Positions 22,848 through 34,362 of a stretch of DNA of 64,000 bases are shown here, piece by piece. Where the stretch lies: positions 12,527,329-12,591,328 of the forward strand of contig NC_085138.1 of NCBI RefSeq assembly GCF_035046485.1, read 5' to 3'. The position numbers were made by a program, and so were the translations under genes. The notes beneath the pieces were generated by a model. The model worked only from the letters and a program-made list of their open reading frames with translations. It ran no database searches and had not been told where the DNA came from. Origin of the DNA: Aedes albopictus. Lineage: Eukaryota > Arthropoda > Insecta > Diptera > Culicidae. Position 1 is the first letter of the stretch, and each line of letters begins with the position of its first letter.

Positions 22848-23516
22848 GGGTCTTGTACCATTTGGGCACGTGTACCTATTTTGAGCACTTGCCGCTATAA
22901 CTAAATCAATTTCAAACAGATTGATTTGAGTTTTTGTAAAGGATTAGATAGGGTTTTTTACCCTATTCCCGGCACAACATGTAAACAAAATAATGTATTA
23001 CCTAAATTCACAACGAAACGACTCTTTTCGTCCACTTCTTCCGTCTGAATCAGATACCTTATTAATTGAACTTGTTGTTAACAGTGATTGTTGTAAAGAT
23101 TTTCTGCCGGAAAGTTCATTTTGAACGAGTTTCCTGCACCTAGTACAGCACCAATTCTCGGCACCAGTGCCGAACTTCCAGCAAAATCAAATGGAAAATC
23201 ACTTCGGCACCCATCTTTGTGCTGCCGAAGTGCACCCGTCTGCGGGTAATATTTGTTTTGAGCACTTGTGCGGCTTCAGAGTGAAAGTGTAGCTCATTGA
23301 CTGTGGATCCCGTTGCGAAAAGGTTGCGGGAGACGATTACCTACGGAAGGGTGTTTGGAAAATATGCGGAAAGTGATATTTTGATTTGTTTTGCTGTGAG
23401 GTGCCGGAAATTGACGCGGGTGCCCAATTAGTTCGAAGCGCTACTGTAAGTGCCTTAACTTAGTTATAGCAACAAGTGCCCAAAATGGGTACACCTGCCC
23501 AAATGGTACAAGACCC
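22848..23516. mobile_element. TA-flanked MITE with GGGTCTTGTACCATTTGGGC ends
   Basis: Left GGGTCTTGTACCATTTGGGC is matched by its reverse complement at the right end, and the match continues inward ('cttgccgctataactaa' against 'ttagttatagcaacaag'). TA flanks both sides (22846-22847, 23517-23518). 669 bp, Tc1/mariner-type insertion site, no transposase. Confidence 0.82.
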
Positions 23517-23831
23517 TACCAAGCTGAACAATAGTTACTTAACCCGTTTGTCCCAGCTGCGAAATCGCCAAAAGCGTTTGACCAAATGTTGAATACAAAC
23601 TCGTACAACACCCTAGTTTTGAAATTATACCGGATCAAAATTTTCTTGGACTTCTGGACGGAGTAAGACCGGTGGGCCACTGCGTCAAGTCGGGTAAAAA
23701 TAAGGCCAAGTACGATTTGCACCACTATAACTTTCTTCTTAAAGTAATTCAATGAGAGTTTACATATACCGTTGCCTAATGATAGCTGAAGGTTTAACTT
23801 TGAAATTCTTCGATAGATCTCCTTTCTTAGT

Positions 23832-25292
23832 TCTTGGGATATTGAACATTCTTGAACCATCCAGGTCTACATTTACGTTTGATGTTTTCAAATGACATTC
23901 ATTCTCTTTCATCGCGTCGTCCGACGATCCGCGTGCGAGTTCGTAGGGAAGAAGGGAATCAGTTTCGTGTGTGCGTTGGGCCGTATGGATGCTGCAGACC
24001 GATGCTGCTGACGGCGGTTCGATTTTTTTCCTTTCTTTTTCGTTCCATCGCGTCGTCCGTCGAGTTTCGTAAAGTCACCCGGTCGACACGCGTTTGTTCG
24101 TTCCTTTTTTCCGCATTTTATCATTTTGTGCCGGTGGTTCCTTCGCGGAGCACCAAATCGAAGTCGCGATTTTTAAACATTGCGGTGGTGCAAATGTAAG
24201 GGTACATTACATATACAACTAGTTTATGGCATATGACACGCGTCTGTTAGAGCCGAAATTAGTTCCATTAAGGGTGGTTCGGTCGTGTGGTAGCCAAAGA
24301 TCGGAGTTGTGCGGTAGCTTTGCAGCAAATTAGTGCGCGTTTGCTTTTGTGATTTGTTCGACGTCGAGATACACAGACAACCAACGATGGAGACACAAAT
24401 GGGTGAGCTCGTTTCATGCTATTAATTTATTGTGAATGTTCGTTGTGAAATAACATGAGTAAGATAGTTGTCGACTTTCCGCGTAAAGCGAACAATAGCG
24501 CGTTGAAATTTTCTTTTTGGATTGTTTAAGTGAGGAAAAATGGTCGAGAGTATCGCGTTGTTCTTTGCTGTGCATGCATCGCTCCTGTATAGGGTGTGTA
24601 TCGCAGCATAATCGTTCGGGTTCGTAATTGTCTAGTGCGAAAACGAAAACAATAGATGTGCGGGTGTTAAGTGTTTAGTATTGTGTTGTTCCATGTTGTG
24701 AATGCATATGGTTTGGTTTGTTGATGTCCTCTGTTGCGTTCAGTTTATTCCTGTGTGGAATAGGCTTAAAGTTTCTGCTCCCTAATGAGGTGGAGACGCG
24801 TGACAGGATTTATTTTATTAGATATGTTTCTTATAGAAAAGTGATCGATTGTGCGCGAAAGTTAGTGTTTATTGATCCACTGTCAAATCATCAACCATAG
24901 GTGACTCCCAGACTGACAATGTACATTGCCCTACTAACAAAAAATTCCTTCTTGAGACAAACGTGGAGATGCAGCGATTCGCGGTCTTTTTAACAACGTT
25001 TGTCTTACTAACATTCCCTCCCTTCCTCGATGACCGTAAGGACGTGGCCGGCGCCGTTATTGACCTTACTAAAGTCTAGAGCTCTCGAACTGTGTACATT
25101 GAGAATAGTAAGCTAATCCCAAGCCCTATTCATTGGTTCCTTGTGCAATTTCGATTGCTCTGGTCAATCACGGAGTAGCAACTACGAATTGTGCGGTCAT
25201 CTATGCTCATGCTCATGCTCATGCTCTTGGGATATTGAACATTCCTGAATCATCCAAGTCTACATTTACGTTTGATGTTTTCAAATGACATT
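23832..25292 (+). mobile_element. LINE-like insertion (internally deleted) inside a 68-bp direct repeat
   Basis: The 68-base segments 23832-23899 and 25225-25292 are direct repeats with three differences and bracket an insert at 23900-25224. The insert starts with a GC-rich leader holding a repeated 'catcgcgtcgtccg' (about 23911 and 24047) and ends in (CATGCT)n at about 25203-25224. Its last 300 bases resemble another tail at 41876-42121 ('gtaaggacgtggccgg' against 'gcaaggacgtggccag'). A leader, a simple-repeat tail and a target duplication fit a non-LTR retrotransposon without its coding middle. The only plausible coding start, ATGGAGACACAAATGG at 24386 before 'gtgagc', may belong to the element. 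Confidence 0.6.
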
Positions 25293-26389
25293 AAACACGA
25301 GAAATGATCCCCTTATTGACCCCATGGGTCATCGAAGACATCTTTAGAACATGAGTTGCTCTTGTACTACTGTTTATATTTTCTGAATCTCTCGATGGAT
25401 TGTCCGTAGCCATCCTTACAAAATATGATTACACGAAATAATCACCACGGGACGGATGATTTTCAATTGTTTTTATCGATCATAATTTCACCAATGAGGA
25501 ATTCCACGGAGTCATGTCAGTCGATCCTGAGCGACCATTTCAAAAATATCTGAAACTTTTCACAGTTTTTCAATTTCATCTAAATCGCCATTTTTCGATA
25601 TTAAACCTTGATATTCACTCACGACTAACTTTTCAAAAGGGTGTATGCGAAAATAGTTCAAAAATATTCTAAAAGCTGTACAGCAAAAACGGATTGTTCG
25701 ATTGTTATGAATTTTTCAGCAAAGTTAGACAACTAAATGATGATTCCTTAGAAAATATACACAGTAAAAAAAATCCTTTTTTACTTTAAAAAAATATGAT
25801 CTTTGTCACAAAAACTCAAATATCTCAAAACCCTATCTCTTCACCAACGTCAATTTTTTAGGGAAAATGGCCCTTTATATCAGCTATCTACCATAAAATT
25901 TTGGTGATGGTAAACTGATAAACAAAAAAGTTATGATATTTCAAACATTTCACAATTTTTAAATTTAGTAAAAAAAAATTTTTTTTTCTGTGTAAATAAT
26001 TTCGAGAATTATATTTTGATGCTGATTTTATTGTAAAGGCTACCGCCTGAATTAAACAAGTTGTTTTCATGATATTTTTGTTTGATTATTCATAATTACC
26101 ATAGTATCTATTTGAAAGTTAGACGCGATCCAGTGTTGTGATCAAAAATATTGAGAGTGTCATACTTTTTATTGTACGTGACTGGTGAAAAAATCCCTTG
26201 ATATTTTTGAAAAGCTGTTGATTATAACAAAAATGGAATTAAACTTATTTTTAAGACAAAAGCTGTATAATAAAAGATTTATATACGCGTATACGTCTAG
26301 TTTATCTGCAAAAAAAAATACCTCTTCGAGAACAGACTTTATGGTCGGAAGAATGCGAGTAACTTCAACAACAACAAATGCATGAGAGG
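25293..26389. other. AT-rich intergenic, nothing recognised
   Basis: Low-complexity A/T-rich sequence without reading frames or paired repeats that could be established. Confidence 0.4.
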
Positions 26390-26396
26390 TACATAC

Positions 26397-26656
26397 CACA
26401 GACAAACAGACGAAACGCCTAGAACAATTTTCGTGAAAATCCATCGCCCAGTTCACACTACCACCACCTGGTGGAAATGTTTCACGAAACACTGCGTTGT
26501 GCAATATCGTCATCAGAAGGCGCTAGTGTGAAACGTCAAACGCAAAGAAAAGCGATGGGCGCTCTTCTGGTTATGAAAGCCACAACCAAGATTCAAAATG
26601 ATCGTTAAAGGCGTGGTCAATGAAAATTTCGTCAGTGTTACGTTTGTTTGTCTCCA
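26397..26656. mobile_element. MITE with CACAGACAAACAGACG end, copy 1
   Basis: Left end 'cacagacaaacagacgaaac'; right end 'gttacgtttgtttgtct' plus three changed bases. Flanked by the 7-base direct repeat tacatac (26390-26396 and 26657-26663). 260 bp, matching the size and 7-base duplications of the copies at 60039 and 62467. Confidence 0.72.
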
Positions 26657-26663
26657 TACATAC

Positions 26664-27905
26664 CATGACAATGCTCACGAAAAAGCAAAAAAATACTACC
26701 GCTATGGATGTCAAAAATTTTATAGTAATTTTTTTCTTCAGCCAAGCAAACAACACCAAACTAGTCAGTTAAAACTAATAAGTAACTTTTTTTATTATAA
26801 TCTAACGAACAACATGAACAGTCGCTTTCTCAAAGGTCTTCAACTCAACGCTCTCTTGTAGACCGTTTGATGAAAAAAAAATATTCAAAAGAGTTACGAA
26901 ATCTCACCGAAAGCACCATAGATAAACTGAAAGAGACTGGTTATGCCCAAATGTCCACATTGATACTCTGTAAAATGTTTGTTATGTGAACAGACTGCAG
27001 TCAATTTGGACGATCTGATTGAAGTCATGCCTTCACTTCAGAGAACTGTAGAATGACTACAATGAGAGTTATTTGCACGTGGAAAACAGCGTTTACCTCC
27101 AGAAACCAATACTACACCGAACAGAAGTAAGTAAATTCTTCGAATAGATTGCTGAGTATCCGGGATGGCCAGGTTAAAGTCAGGCCTTAAGTTCATTGAG
27201 CAAGCATAGCATAGCCGACCGTACACGTCCTGGGGTGGCTGTCGATAGGGACGTTTAATGCGCCAGAAAAGTTGCCTGGGACTTGACTTTCATTTAGCGA
27301 ACTCTCAACACCTGGCCAGGTCCTTACGATCAGCGGGGATGGGGAGGAAATGTTGATTAGATATCTATGTAGAATATGTCCAAGAACTTGACCCGCTTTA
27401 TAGATATCTGAAGTTGGAAATTGGATAGCTTTTAATGGGGTGCTTTACTTGGCGAAAAAGCGTATGAGAAATTGTCATGGTTTAATCATTTACCTGGTTA
27501 CCATTGAAAAAGTGAACATAAGCATTAAGCAAGAAAGTTCTACAATCTCTCAGGCCTAGGTGTCAAGGGGATATGAGTGTTGTTCTAGGTGTTGTTAGTG
27601 GAAGGGTACTCCAAAGGATGCGGTTGGGCAATGTTCAGGCACACCATTATTAGACTGCTTCAAATTCAGAACTCGAGTTCATTGAGCTGTAGATAAACTG
27701 TAATCACATGTTTTGGCTATGAGGAATCTCTGTGTACTACATAAACTCATATTTTAACATGTGTCAATAAAAAGGTCTCTCGGAACTGTTCTTAGGAAAA
27801 TTTGGTGATCTAAGCGAAGTCATGCCTTGACCTCAGAGAACTATAGATGGACAACAATAATAGTTATTTGCACGCGGAAAATAACGGTTAGATCCACATA
27901 CCAAT
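26664..27905. repeat. intergenic with a ~110-bp direct repeat
   Basis: 'gaagtcatgccttcacttcagagaactgta' type sequence at about 27020-27120 returns at about 27805-27905 ('gaagtcatgccttgacctca'), including 'gttatttgcacg[tc]ggaaaa'. The 790 bases between may be an insertion or a tandem unit. The rest was not recognised. Confidence 0.5.
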
Positions 27906-28970
27906 TGTAGGCGTTGGGATCGGGCCACATTTCACAGCAATCCATTCAAATTTTAGGGGGTGCCTGGCGACCCCGGAACCCCCGGTAGTTTCGCCCATGA
28001 CCGGTGGATCGTGGGAGGCAACAATCACCACTGATTGCATTGGAAATCTTCGAATGAAGCTCGTAGACCCGTAGATATGTTGGATGATATGCGCCAACAT
28101 TCGTCCAATCCGTGGTTACGTAGATGCCACCGCCATATTGTTTAGTGAAATCATCCATCAGTTGTGTCGTGTGTAGTTGTATCTGACAAATAGATTGGTC
28201 CGTACAAGTGTTGTTATGTGAACAACTGCCTGTATGTGATTGAGTGACTAGGGTTCATACAATTTCCAGATAGTGTGGGAAAGATATTGGTCGTAATGGA
28301 CCAATAGCAGTGCGACTCCCTTGGTAGTAGTGTTTTGCAACCAACACCAGTTATGATCCAACAACCACCGGACAACTGATGATGGCTAGGTTCCTGGTGC
28401 ACAATCATCAACCGAGCAGCATGAAGGCAATGATCATCAGCCCATTAGCCGACGTAACGCAAAGGTGGTTTCCGATGAGGTGCGCAATTCTCCAGCCAAC
28501 GCCGTATGAATGAAGCAGGATGTGTATAGGAAAAAGGTGAGTTAGAATCTGAGTATTCCATACTCCGGCTGGACATATACACTGAACTGAACACTTAATT
28601 TACCTGGAAAACCAGTTCTGGGGCCTGGTCCAGAACTGGGTTCAGTGGTCCGAATCCGAAGTCAGTTGATGGGCTCGTCTGTTGATCGAACCCTCCATGA
28701 TGTTGCCATTATTGTGCGTAATGCTATCAACGCTAGCGGTTTCGTTACACCGCCAGATTGGTTTTTGAGTAACAAAACGTCCGTTTGTCAGCGATGGCGA
28801 ATACACAATTCCGAATTGGCGGCATTCATTGCAGCGTAACTTTAAGTATCCTGGCATTTCTGGTTCTTGGTTATCTTTCGTGATGCGCTTCCAACATAAT
28901 CCTATGTTAAGTCCGTTTTTGCTTTTGATCTGATCCGGTTACCGATTCCATCCGGCTCGAAGGACCAAAA
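27906..28970 (-). other. possible decayed retroelement or gene remains
   Basis: Several short minus-strand frames (28158-27946, 28411-28214, 28857-28642) sit in one stretch of higher GC content with many interruptions. The 28857-28642 peptide has C-x-x-C and W-R-C, loosely like a small zinc finger, too weak to name. The sequence after 28970 begins 'tgttgggaa' and 'ttcccaaca' closes it at 29037, which is like the TG..CA ends of an LTR, but too short to be a full one. Confidence 0.25.
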
Positions 28971-29037
28971 TGTTGGGAAGTGGCCGATCCAAATTTTAGT
29001 GGACTGTATGTAGGTTGAAGGGGTGGGGTTTCCCAAC

Positions 29038-29657
29038 ATCGCTTGGGGCCATAGGATTTTCTATCCTATTGGGTTGACCATGTCTGACCATGTAATTTCC
29101 TCACTTCCGATCCAAAGGTTCACAATGCACATTTATAATTTAAAACAAACATATATTTCCACATATATTTTCAGGATTTTACGATACAATTTACAAATAA
29201 AACGCGATGCTACACATATCGTGGCTCCAGACCTACTGAAGCCTTTCTTCGCTCTTATGAGCGCTTGCACGCTGACGTCATCACTGTCTCCTTCTCTTTC
29301 TTTCCTTCGGCGTCGGTCCATAAAGCCGTCCTTGCCCTCAAAAAAAATTTGAGGGCAATGTTTACAAATCGTATGAGAATTTGATGAGGTTATGTTTTTG
29401 ATGCAAGCCTCTATAGGGCAGTGCATGAAATTATCTCTCTCTCTTTCACTCTTACAGAAATTTTGTAAACAACAAGGCCACGAAACGTCAAAATCCCATA
29501 CAAAATCAAAACAGTGCAGTGCCCTATAGCTATCCTGGATGGCGTTCGTGAAAAAGGGTGAACGAAGTTGCCCGAATACTTCTTTCTAATGGTGTCTACA
29601 CTAACTGTCAAAATAATATGCTCACCTATAGTGAGTGAGGCATGCTACAATCCAACA
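29038..29657. other. intergenic, nothing recognised
   Basis: Contains a CT-rich stretch (29289-29310) and a small hairpin ('ttgccctcaaaaaaaatttgagggcaa', 29332-29360). No credible gene. Confidence 0.35.
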
Positions 29658-29818
29658 GGGTTCATTCAAATATTACATAACGAAAAATTTGACAATTTTA
29701 GACCGTCTCCCTCCCCCACGTAACAACTTTTGTATGGAAAATTTTGAAATTTTGTATGAAGCGTAACACAGCGATAGACCCCCTCCTCCCCTGCGTTACG
29801 TAATATTTGAACGAACCC
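29658..29818. mobile_element. MITE with GGGTTCATTCAAATATTACA ends
   Basis: The left end gggttcattcaaatattaca is matched at the right by the reverse complement of gggttcgttcaaatattacg. 161 bp, no coding capacity. No clear target duplication, so the superfamily is left open. Confidence 0.75.
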
Positions 29819-30027
29819 AAAGATAGTGTGCTTAGGACCTCCTTCAAGAACCATCAAAGCGTCCATCAAATTACGACATGCTTTTTCTGTAAAGTCATAC
29901 GTTCGTTGCTGATGTCTCACAATAGCCATCTTGGATCACAACTGAACCTTTTCAGGACTTGCTTTTTTGGCGGTTTTGTACAATGCGTTCCAAGAGTTAT
30001 GTGCAAAGCAGGTTGGGGAGTGGCAGT

Positions 30028-30150
30028 CATAGTCCTGTTCAACAACGTAGGTTGAAATTGCTCGAAGTTGCTGCATCCTACTCTTACCCATTTGTCAACA
30101 AACGGGAAAGAGCGGGATGGAGCAAGTTCGAGCAAGTTCAACCTACGAGT
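30028..30150. repeat. foldback hairpin MITE, copy 2
   Basis: Same arms as 483-615 ('agtcctgttcaacaacgtag' and, inverted, 'gagcaagttcaacctacg'), with more changes and the right arm truncated after 'cctacg'. Confidence 0.7.
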
Positions 30151-30159
30151 TTGACTCGA

Positions 30160-31046
30160 CTAGTCAAAGAATTCAAAGGAACAGTACTTAACGCGATTTT
30201 CTTTTTATTTACAGATATTCCCCTAACAAGCCCAGGTTAATCATCACCGAATGGGTTGGTTTTAGAAGCTACGGCACGAACGCTCGACACGCACACAGAA
30301 GCAATATGCGCATGTATCGACACCATACCTATAAAGTTTCCTGCCTACGATGCTTCGCGATGAGCTCATCGAAAAGCATCGAAAGCGATGAAAAGACAGG
30401 CTTCGCTGAAACGCAACAGCTCAACTGCGAAAAGGAACAGCCAACAATGCTGATCAGCGTCGAGTCTGTTCGTTTGCTATTCGTACCGGAGATGGGTTTG
30501 ATGAAGCGAGGAAGGGTGAAAACGTATTCGTTGTCGAAAGCAAATCGCAATATTTCGCGAATGTTTTCACCAAACAGCAAGCTTAGTCCAAGTCATCGAA
30601 ATCCTATTTCATCCAACTATTGAATGCTGTGATTGGCTACAATAGCGAGCATTTGAACTGATTTCGGTTATTTGTAGTAAATGGTAACCGTTTATTTGCC
30701 ATAAATACTGTAAAAACCTATGGATTTGGATTATAAATTCAATTTACGATAACTTTTGATTCCGTAGATAAAATGTTCTCAAATTTTTAGTAAGAATGCT
30801 CGAATGCCATACGTTTCGAGTTTTAATACCAAATTTATGAGGGACAAGTTGATGGTCACGATCGTGATACAACCACGATTGAATATTAATAGTTCAAAGA
30901 GAATTTCGCCCTAAAATTTAAAATCGCTCAAACTATCAATTCCCTCGATGAAACATTTTCAAAATTACAGAGATGATACCTGGATACTATATCTTTCGAA
31001 TGGTGGGTATCGCTTAGATGGGTATTTTATTTTGTTAATAACGGTT
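30160..31046. other. intergenic with an unassigned 105-codon frame
   Basis: A plus-strand frame at 30306-30623 is rich in Ser and Lys and has no recognisable domain; it follows a 'tttctttttatttacag' acceptor-like site at 30199-30216, so an exon cannot be excluded. The remainder is AT-rich. Confidence 0.25.
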
Positions 31047-31217
31047 TTAGACACACCGTGGTATCATTGTACTTGCCTCATAATATACAAATTCATGCAA
31101 TGGCAGGCAAAGAAAGCCCTTCAATTTATAACTGTGGAAGTGCTCAAAGAACACTAAGTTGAAGCGAGGCAGGCCAAGTCCCAGTGGGGACGTAGAGCCA
31201 TAAAGAAGAAGAAGAAG
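31047..31217 (+). repeat. LINE 3'-end fragment with (AAG)n tail, copy 2
   Basis: 'tataactgtggaagtgctca' and 'ccagtggggacgtagagcc' followed by 'aagaagaagaag'. Homologous to 13796-13949 over about 150 bases. Confidence 0.6.
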
Positions 31218-31852
31218 GGATCTTAAAGTGGTCATTGGGGTCACTTCCCGTCATCTGCCGGCCACGAGACCATCATTGATCATTTTAGCATTATTTTTCC
31301 CCTTGGAATACATTTTTTATGTCTCAAAACAAAATAAGTTCTGATATTTTGCTCGATTTTGCCCACTGTGATTTTTAAGTTCAAGATCAGCAAAAGTATA
31401 AGGATTTACGAAATGACAGAGAATCCAATTGTTAAAATATGCGGAAATACCCTAATTTCTGTGAAACATCACTCTGTTAATTCCCCTTTAAAGGATACAA
31501 TTAGGCTGATACAAATCTTTAATTTGTTTTATGTCAAACCCTCCCTTAAAAATTTCAAAATATTGAAGGAGCAAAAAACATAACTCTCTTTTCAAAAGAA
31601 AACATATTTTCAAGCAGTGCCTCGTACCTGACGATAGATCCCGGACATAAAAGAAAAATCGGCCTTATGGTGTCGTCGATAAAGAAGTTCAGAAGCTTAT
31701 GGTACACAGGTTTGCTCTAACGGCTATCTGACTGTTTTGAAAAAAAAAATTAGCTGTCCCTTCTTCTAACTAGGTTGATTTATTACATAATGTTTAATTT
31801 CAAATGATTTATCTGAAGACACTATGAAGAACTAAAACAGAGAATTGAAAAG

Positions 31853-32710
31853 TTATTTGGAAGGGCACGCATCTGACGAAATAAAACACTGATTTATCGC
31901 GTGGCCGAGTGAGTAAAACTGATGAATATGCACTAAAAAACGAAAATGAAATATGATATTGTTTCCTGAAAGGCAAAGTTGAATCCCAAAATCTAATAAA
32001 AAAATGATACTGAGGCAGCACATCCATACACATTTACTTTGTTCCACGCTGTACCATCTGACCGGCTTGTTCATTTTTGTTTTTTTTTTGTCAGCACGAA
32101 ACCAATGTCCACCAATATTAATATTCCTTACAACACTCATGGCTAATTGGATTATATAGTTCCTCAATTGATTCTTCACACGTTCACGTTTTTCTTCCAC
32201 TTCATTCACATGGCAAACATCCTTAACAGTTTCGTTCACACAAAATATATTTTTCACTGCTCTAAGCCGGACCCATTTCCTAGTTGACCTTGGCAAATCC
32301 TCCGCTTTCGTTTGGATACTTACTTGGCTTCCATGCTGATGACTAGAACAACTCCTAGCACATTTCACTGGAGTATTTTTTTTTTTCGCCACGAATTAGG
32401 TTAACGTAATATAGTAACAGTTCAATAGGTTCTTCTTCGGTCTGGCTGGTTGAAAATCCTTCCGGTATTTCCTAGGTTGTGGGTGGGTAGCACCAACTGC
32501 CTACATAGTTGTGCCTCGACGAACGTTCGAACAATACTGATTCTTGAACACACTTCCATTGAACCGTCCCAATCTCCCCGGGATCAGAATGTCGACGTGA
32601 TTTTCGTCCTTCTGTTTGCACAACACTTTTTCATGTAGCACCTTATTGAAATAATCAATTACTTCCAATTGCGCGATTGAACCACATCCACCGACACATG
32701 ATACACTCAA
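31853..32710 (-). pseudogene. possible decayed protein-coding fragment, weakly Tudor-like
   Basis: Two minus-strand frames, 32710-32501 (69 codons) and 32392-31853 (179 codons), lie head to tail. The first reads VIDYFNKVLHEKVL followed by KQKDENHVDILIP and NGSVFKNQY, which recalls the conserved block of extended Tudor domains (F..xL..K.L..V with a short beta segment). The second is Lys/Glu-rich and then becomes hydrophobic. Neither starts or ends cleanly and the two are out of register through a stop, so if real this is an exon relic or retrocopy. Composition is unlike the flanking AT-rich DNA. The domain call is a pattern impression only. Confidence 0.25.
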
Positions 32711-32729
32711 CCTTCGAATTCAAACGATT

Positions 32730-33440
32730 TTGGGGAAGATCACCGCCCGGCGCGGCGCCGCCCGTCTACGACACGAGGTTGCCAATCTTCAACGTAAACA
32801 AACAGCAAATCCCCTTCAGCGCTTCGGCCGGCAATGGAGACAGTTAGCAATCCCCCCTGGGCCAGCAACTCCCGCGCCGTCTCAACGCATCCACGCTGCA
32901 GCACGCGTTTTGATGATAACGATCAAATTGACCTTACGGTCACTGGCTACCTACTATACACTGCTATGCACCGCTAATCGAAATGTGCGTATGTGCATCC
33001 GATACGGAGGATGTTAGACTTAGAACAACGACGGCGACGGCGACGTCGATCGATCGATCGATCGCGAAACTAATCGTCCGGTCCGATACCTATAGATTTA
33101 AACGGGCGCGCGAGAGAGGAAGCGTGTGATCTTGTTCCACCGCGCAAGCTTTGTTGAATGTTTGTTGTTCTGTTTAGTGCGATCGGTTTTGGGCTTGCGC
33201 TTGATGCTTGCCTACCTATACCTAGCCATATTCAACGCGATTGGATTCGATTGGCGCGCGGATTCCCGCGCCACCGTGCGCTGGCTGGCTGGATGTGGAT
33301 AACAGCGCGCGATCAAGGAATGAAATTTCGCGAATAATGCTTGTTGCAGGGTATGCGAGAGTGGGTATATACTACACGATCAGGTCGTGCGCTGATGCTG
33401 ATGATGACAACATACAGTAAAATGGGATTTCCATAACACT
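32730..33440. other. non-repetitive GC-rich island 3
   Basis: The most GC-rich stretch of the window ('cgcccggcgcggcgccgccc' near 32745; 'gcgcgcggattcccgcgcc' near 33256), with a run of five tcga units at 33045-33064. The plus-strand 95-codon frame here has no domain. Candidate promoter or enhancer, possibly for a gene outside the window or an upstream exon of the transporter. Confidence 0.4.
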
Positions 33441-33691
33441 TCAGTGGCCAAACAGGGTTGGCCCAAATAATTGACGTAGTTTTTGTTTCAATACAGAGCG
33501 TCTTCTAATGGCAAACGAAACAATACAACGATCTTTTTTCAACGATCTTTATTTATTTTTTGTTCTATGTATGCGAACAAGTACATAGAACAAAACAATT
33601 TTGAAAATAACAACTAAATAAAAGAAAACTAATTAAATTGAAAACATTCACTTAAGTATAGTTTATTGCATTGCTAACTGGACTGCCACAA

Positions 33692-33841
33692 AGTGCGGAA
33701 TCTCAAATAAAAGTGCGATATTGCATCAAATCGTTCCGGTGTCTTCACCGCACTTATTCATCACGAGCTAATGAATAAGTGCGGTGAAGACACCGGAACG
33801 ATCTGACGCAAAATCGCACTTTTATTTGAGATTCCGCACTT
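33692..33841. repeat. 150-bp near-perfect palindrome
   Basis: 'aagtgcggaatctcaaataa' opens the left arm and its exact reverse complement closes the right; the centre is 'cattcatcacgagctaatgaat'-like, about 10 bases of loop. Arms of about 70 bases with only a few mismatches suggest a young foldback MITE. Confidence 0.8.
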
Positions 33842-33905
33842 CGTCGCACTTATAACCGCGCAATGCGCAATAAGTACTTTCGTCCGTTTCTGGCAATGTT
33901 TACAC

Positions 33906-34140
33906 CTTCGTGGCCGTGCGGTTAGCGGCGACAGTCGTATAAGCGTATCGTAAGCCTCGGAGTGTGGGTTCGATTCCCGCTCCAGTCGGTGAAAACTTTT
34001 CGTCAAAACGAAAAATTTATCACTGGGCCACTGGGTGTTCTGTGTGTTGTGTCCGTTGTCTAGTGTAAGTAATGTGTGCAGTCTGTACAGCCTCTGGCTG
34101 AAGACGGTGTGATTGTATTTTTTTTTTCATTCTTCGTAGA
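33906..34140 (+). mobile_element. tRNA-derived SINE (Feilai-like), copy 1
   Basis: A-box-like 'gtggccgtgcggttagcgg' near 33912 and a perfect B box, ggttcgattcc, at 33967-33977 give an internal RNA polymerase III promoter. It continues with a non-tRNA body ('ggccactgggtgttctgtg', 'gtccgttgtctagtgt') and ends in a T-rich/A-poor simple run near 34130. The body is shared with the copy at 34363, so this is a SINE and not a functional tRNA. Confidence 0.8.
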
Positions 34141-34362
34141 AAAAAGGAGGATGTGTTTGGGGTTGATGATGGATACGATTTGATTACATTAGTTCACAAA
34201 AAAACGAAAGTCATAAACTTCTATCAATGACCAACATTTTTGATGCATAATTCGCCCCCTTAATGCTAGAACTATTTAGGTAACTCGTTTTGGGAAGTAC
34301 GGGTAAAAATGGCTGGTAAAACTAATCCTGCTATAAAACAAACACTTTGTGGGTCTTAAAAG

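Noticed and set aside
28642..28857. FLYWCH-type zinc finger on the minus strand
   Set aside because: Only WRC and one CxxC match; the spacing of the remaining ligands is wrong.
32730..33017. 95-codon plus-strand frame in GC-rich island 3
   Set aside because: Composition-driven, no recognisable motif; the region suits regulatory DNA better.
33045..33064. tcga repeat as a regulatory array
   Set aside because: A five-unit microsatellite is too simple to interpret.
33906..34000. Possible tRNA gene
   Set aside because: The B box is perfect, but a SINE body shared with the copy at 34363 follows and no cloverleaf could be closed.
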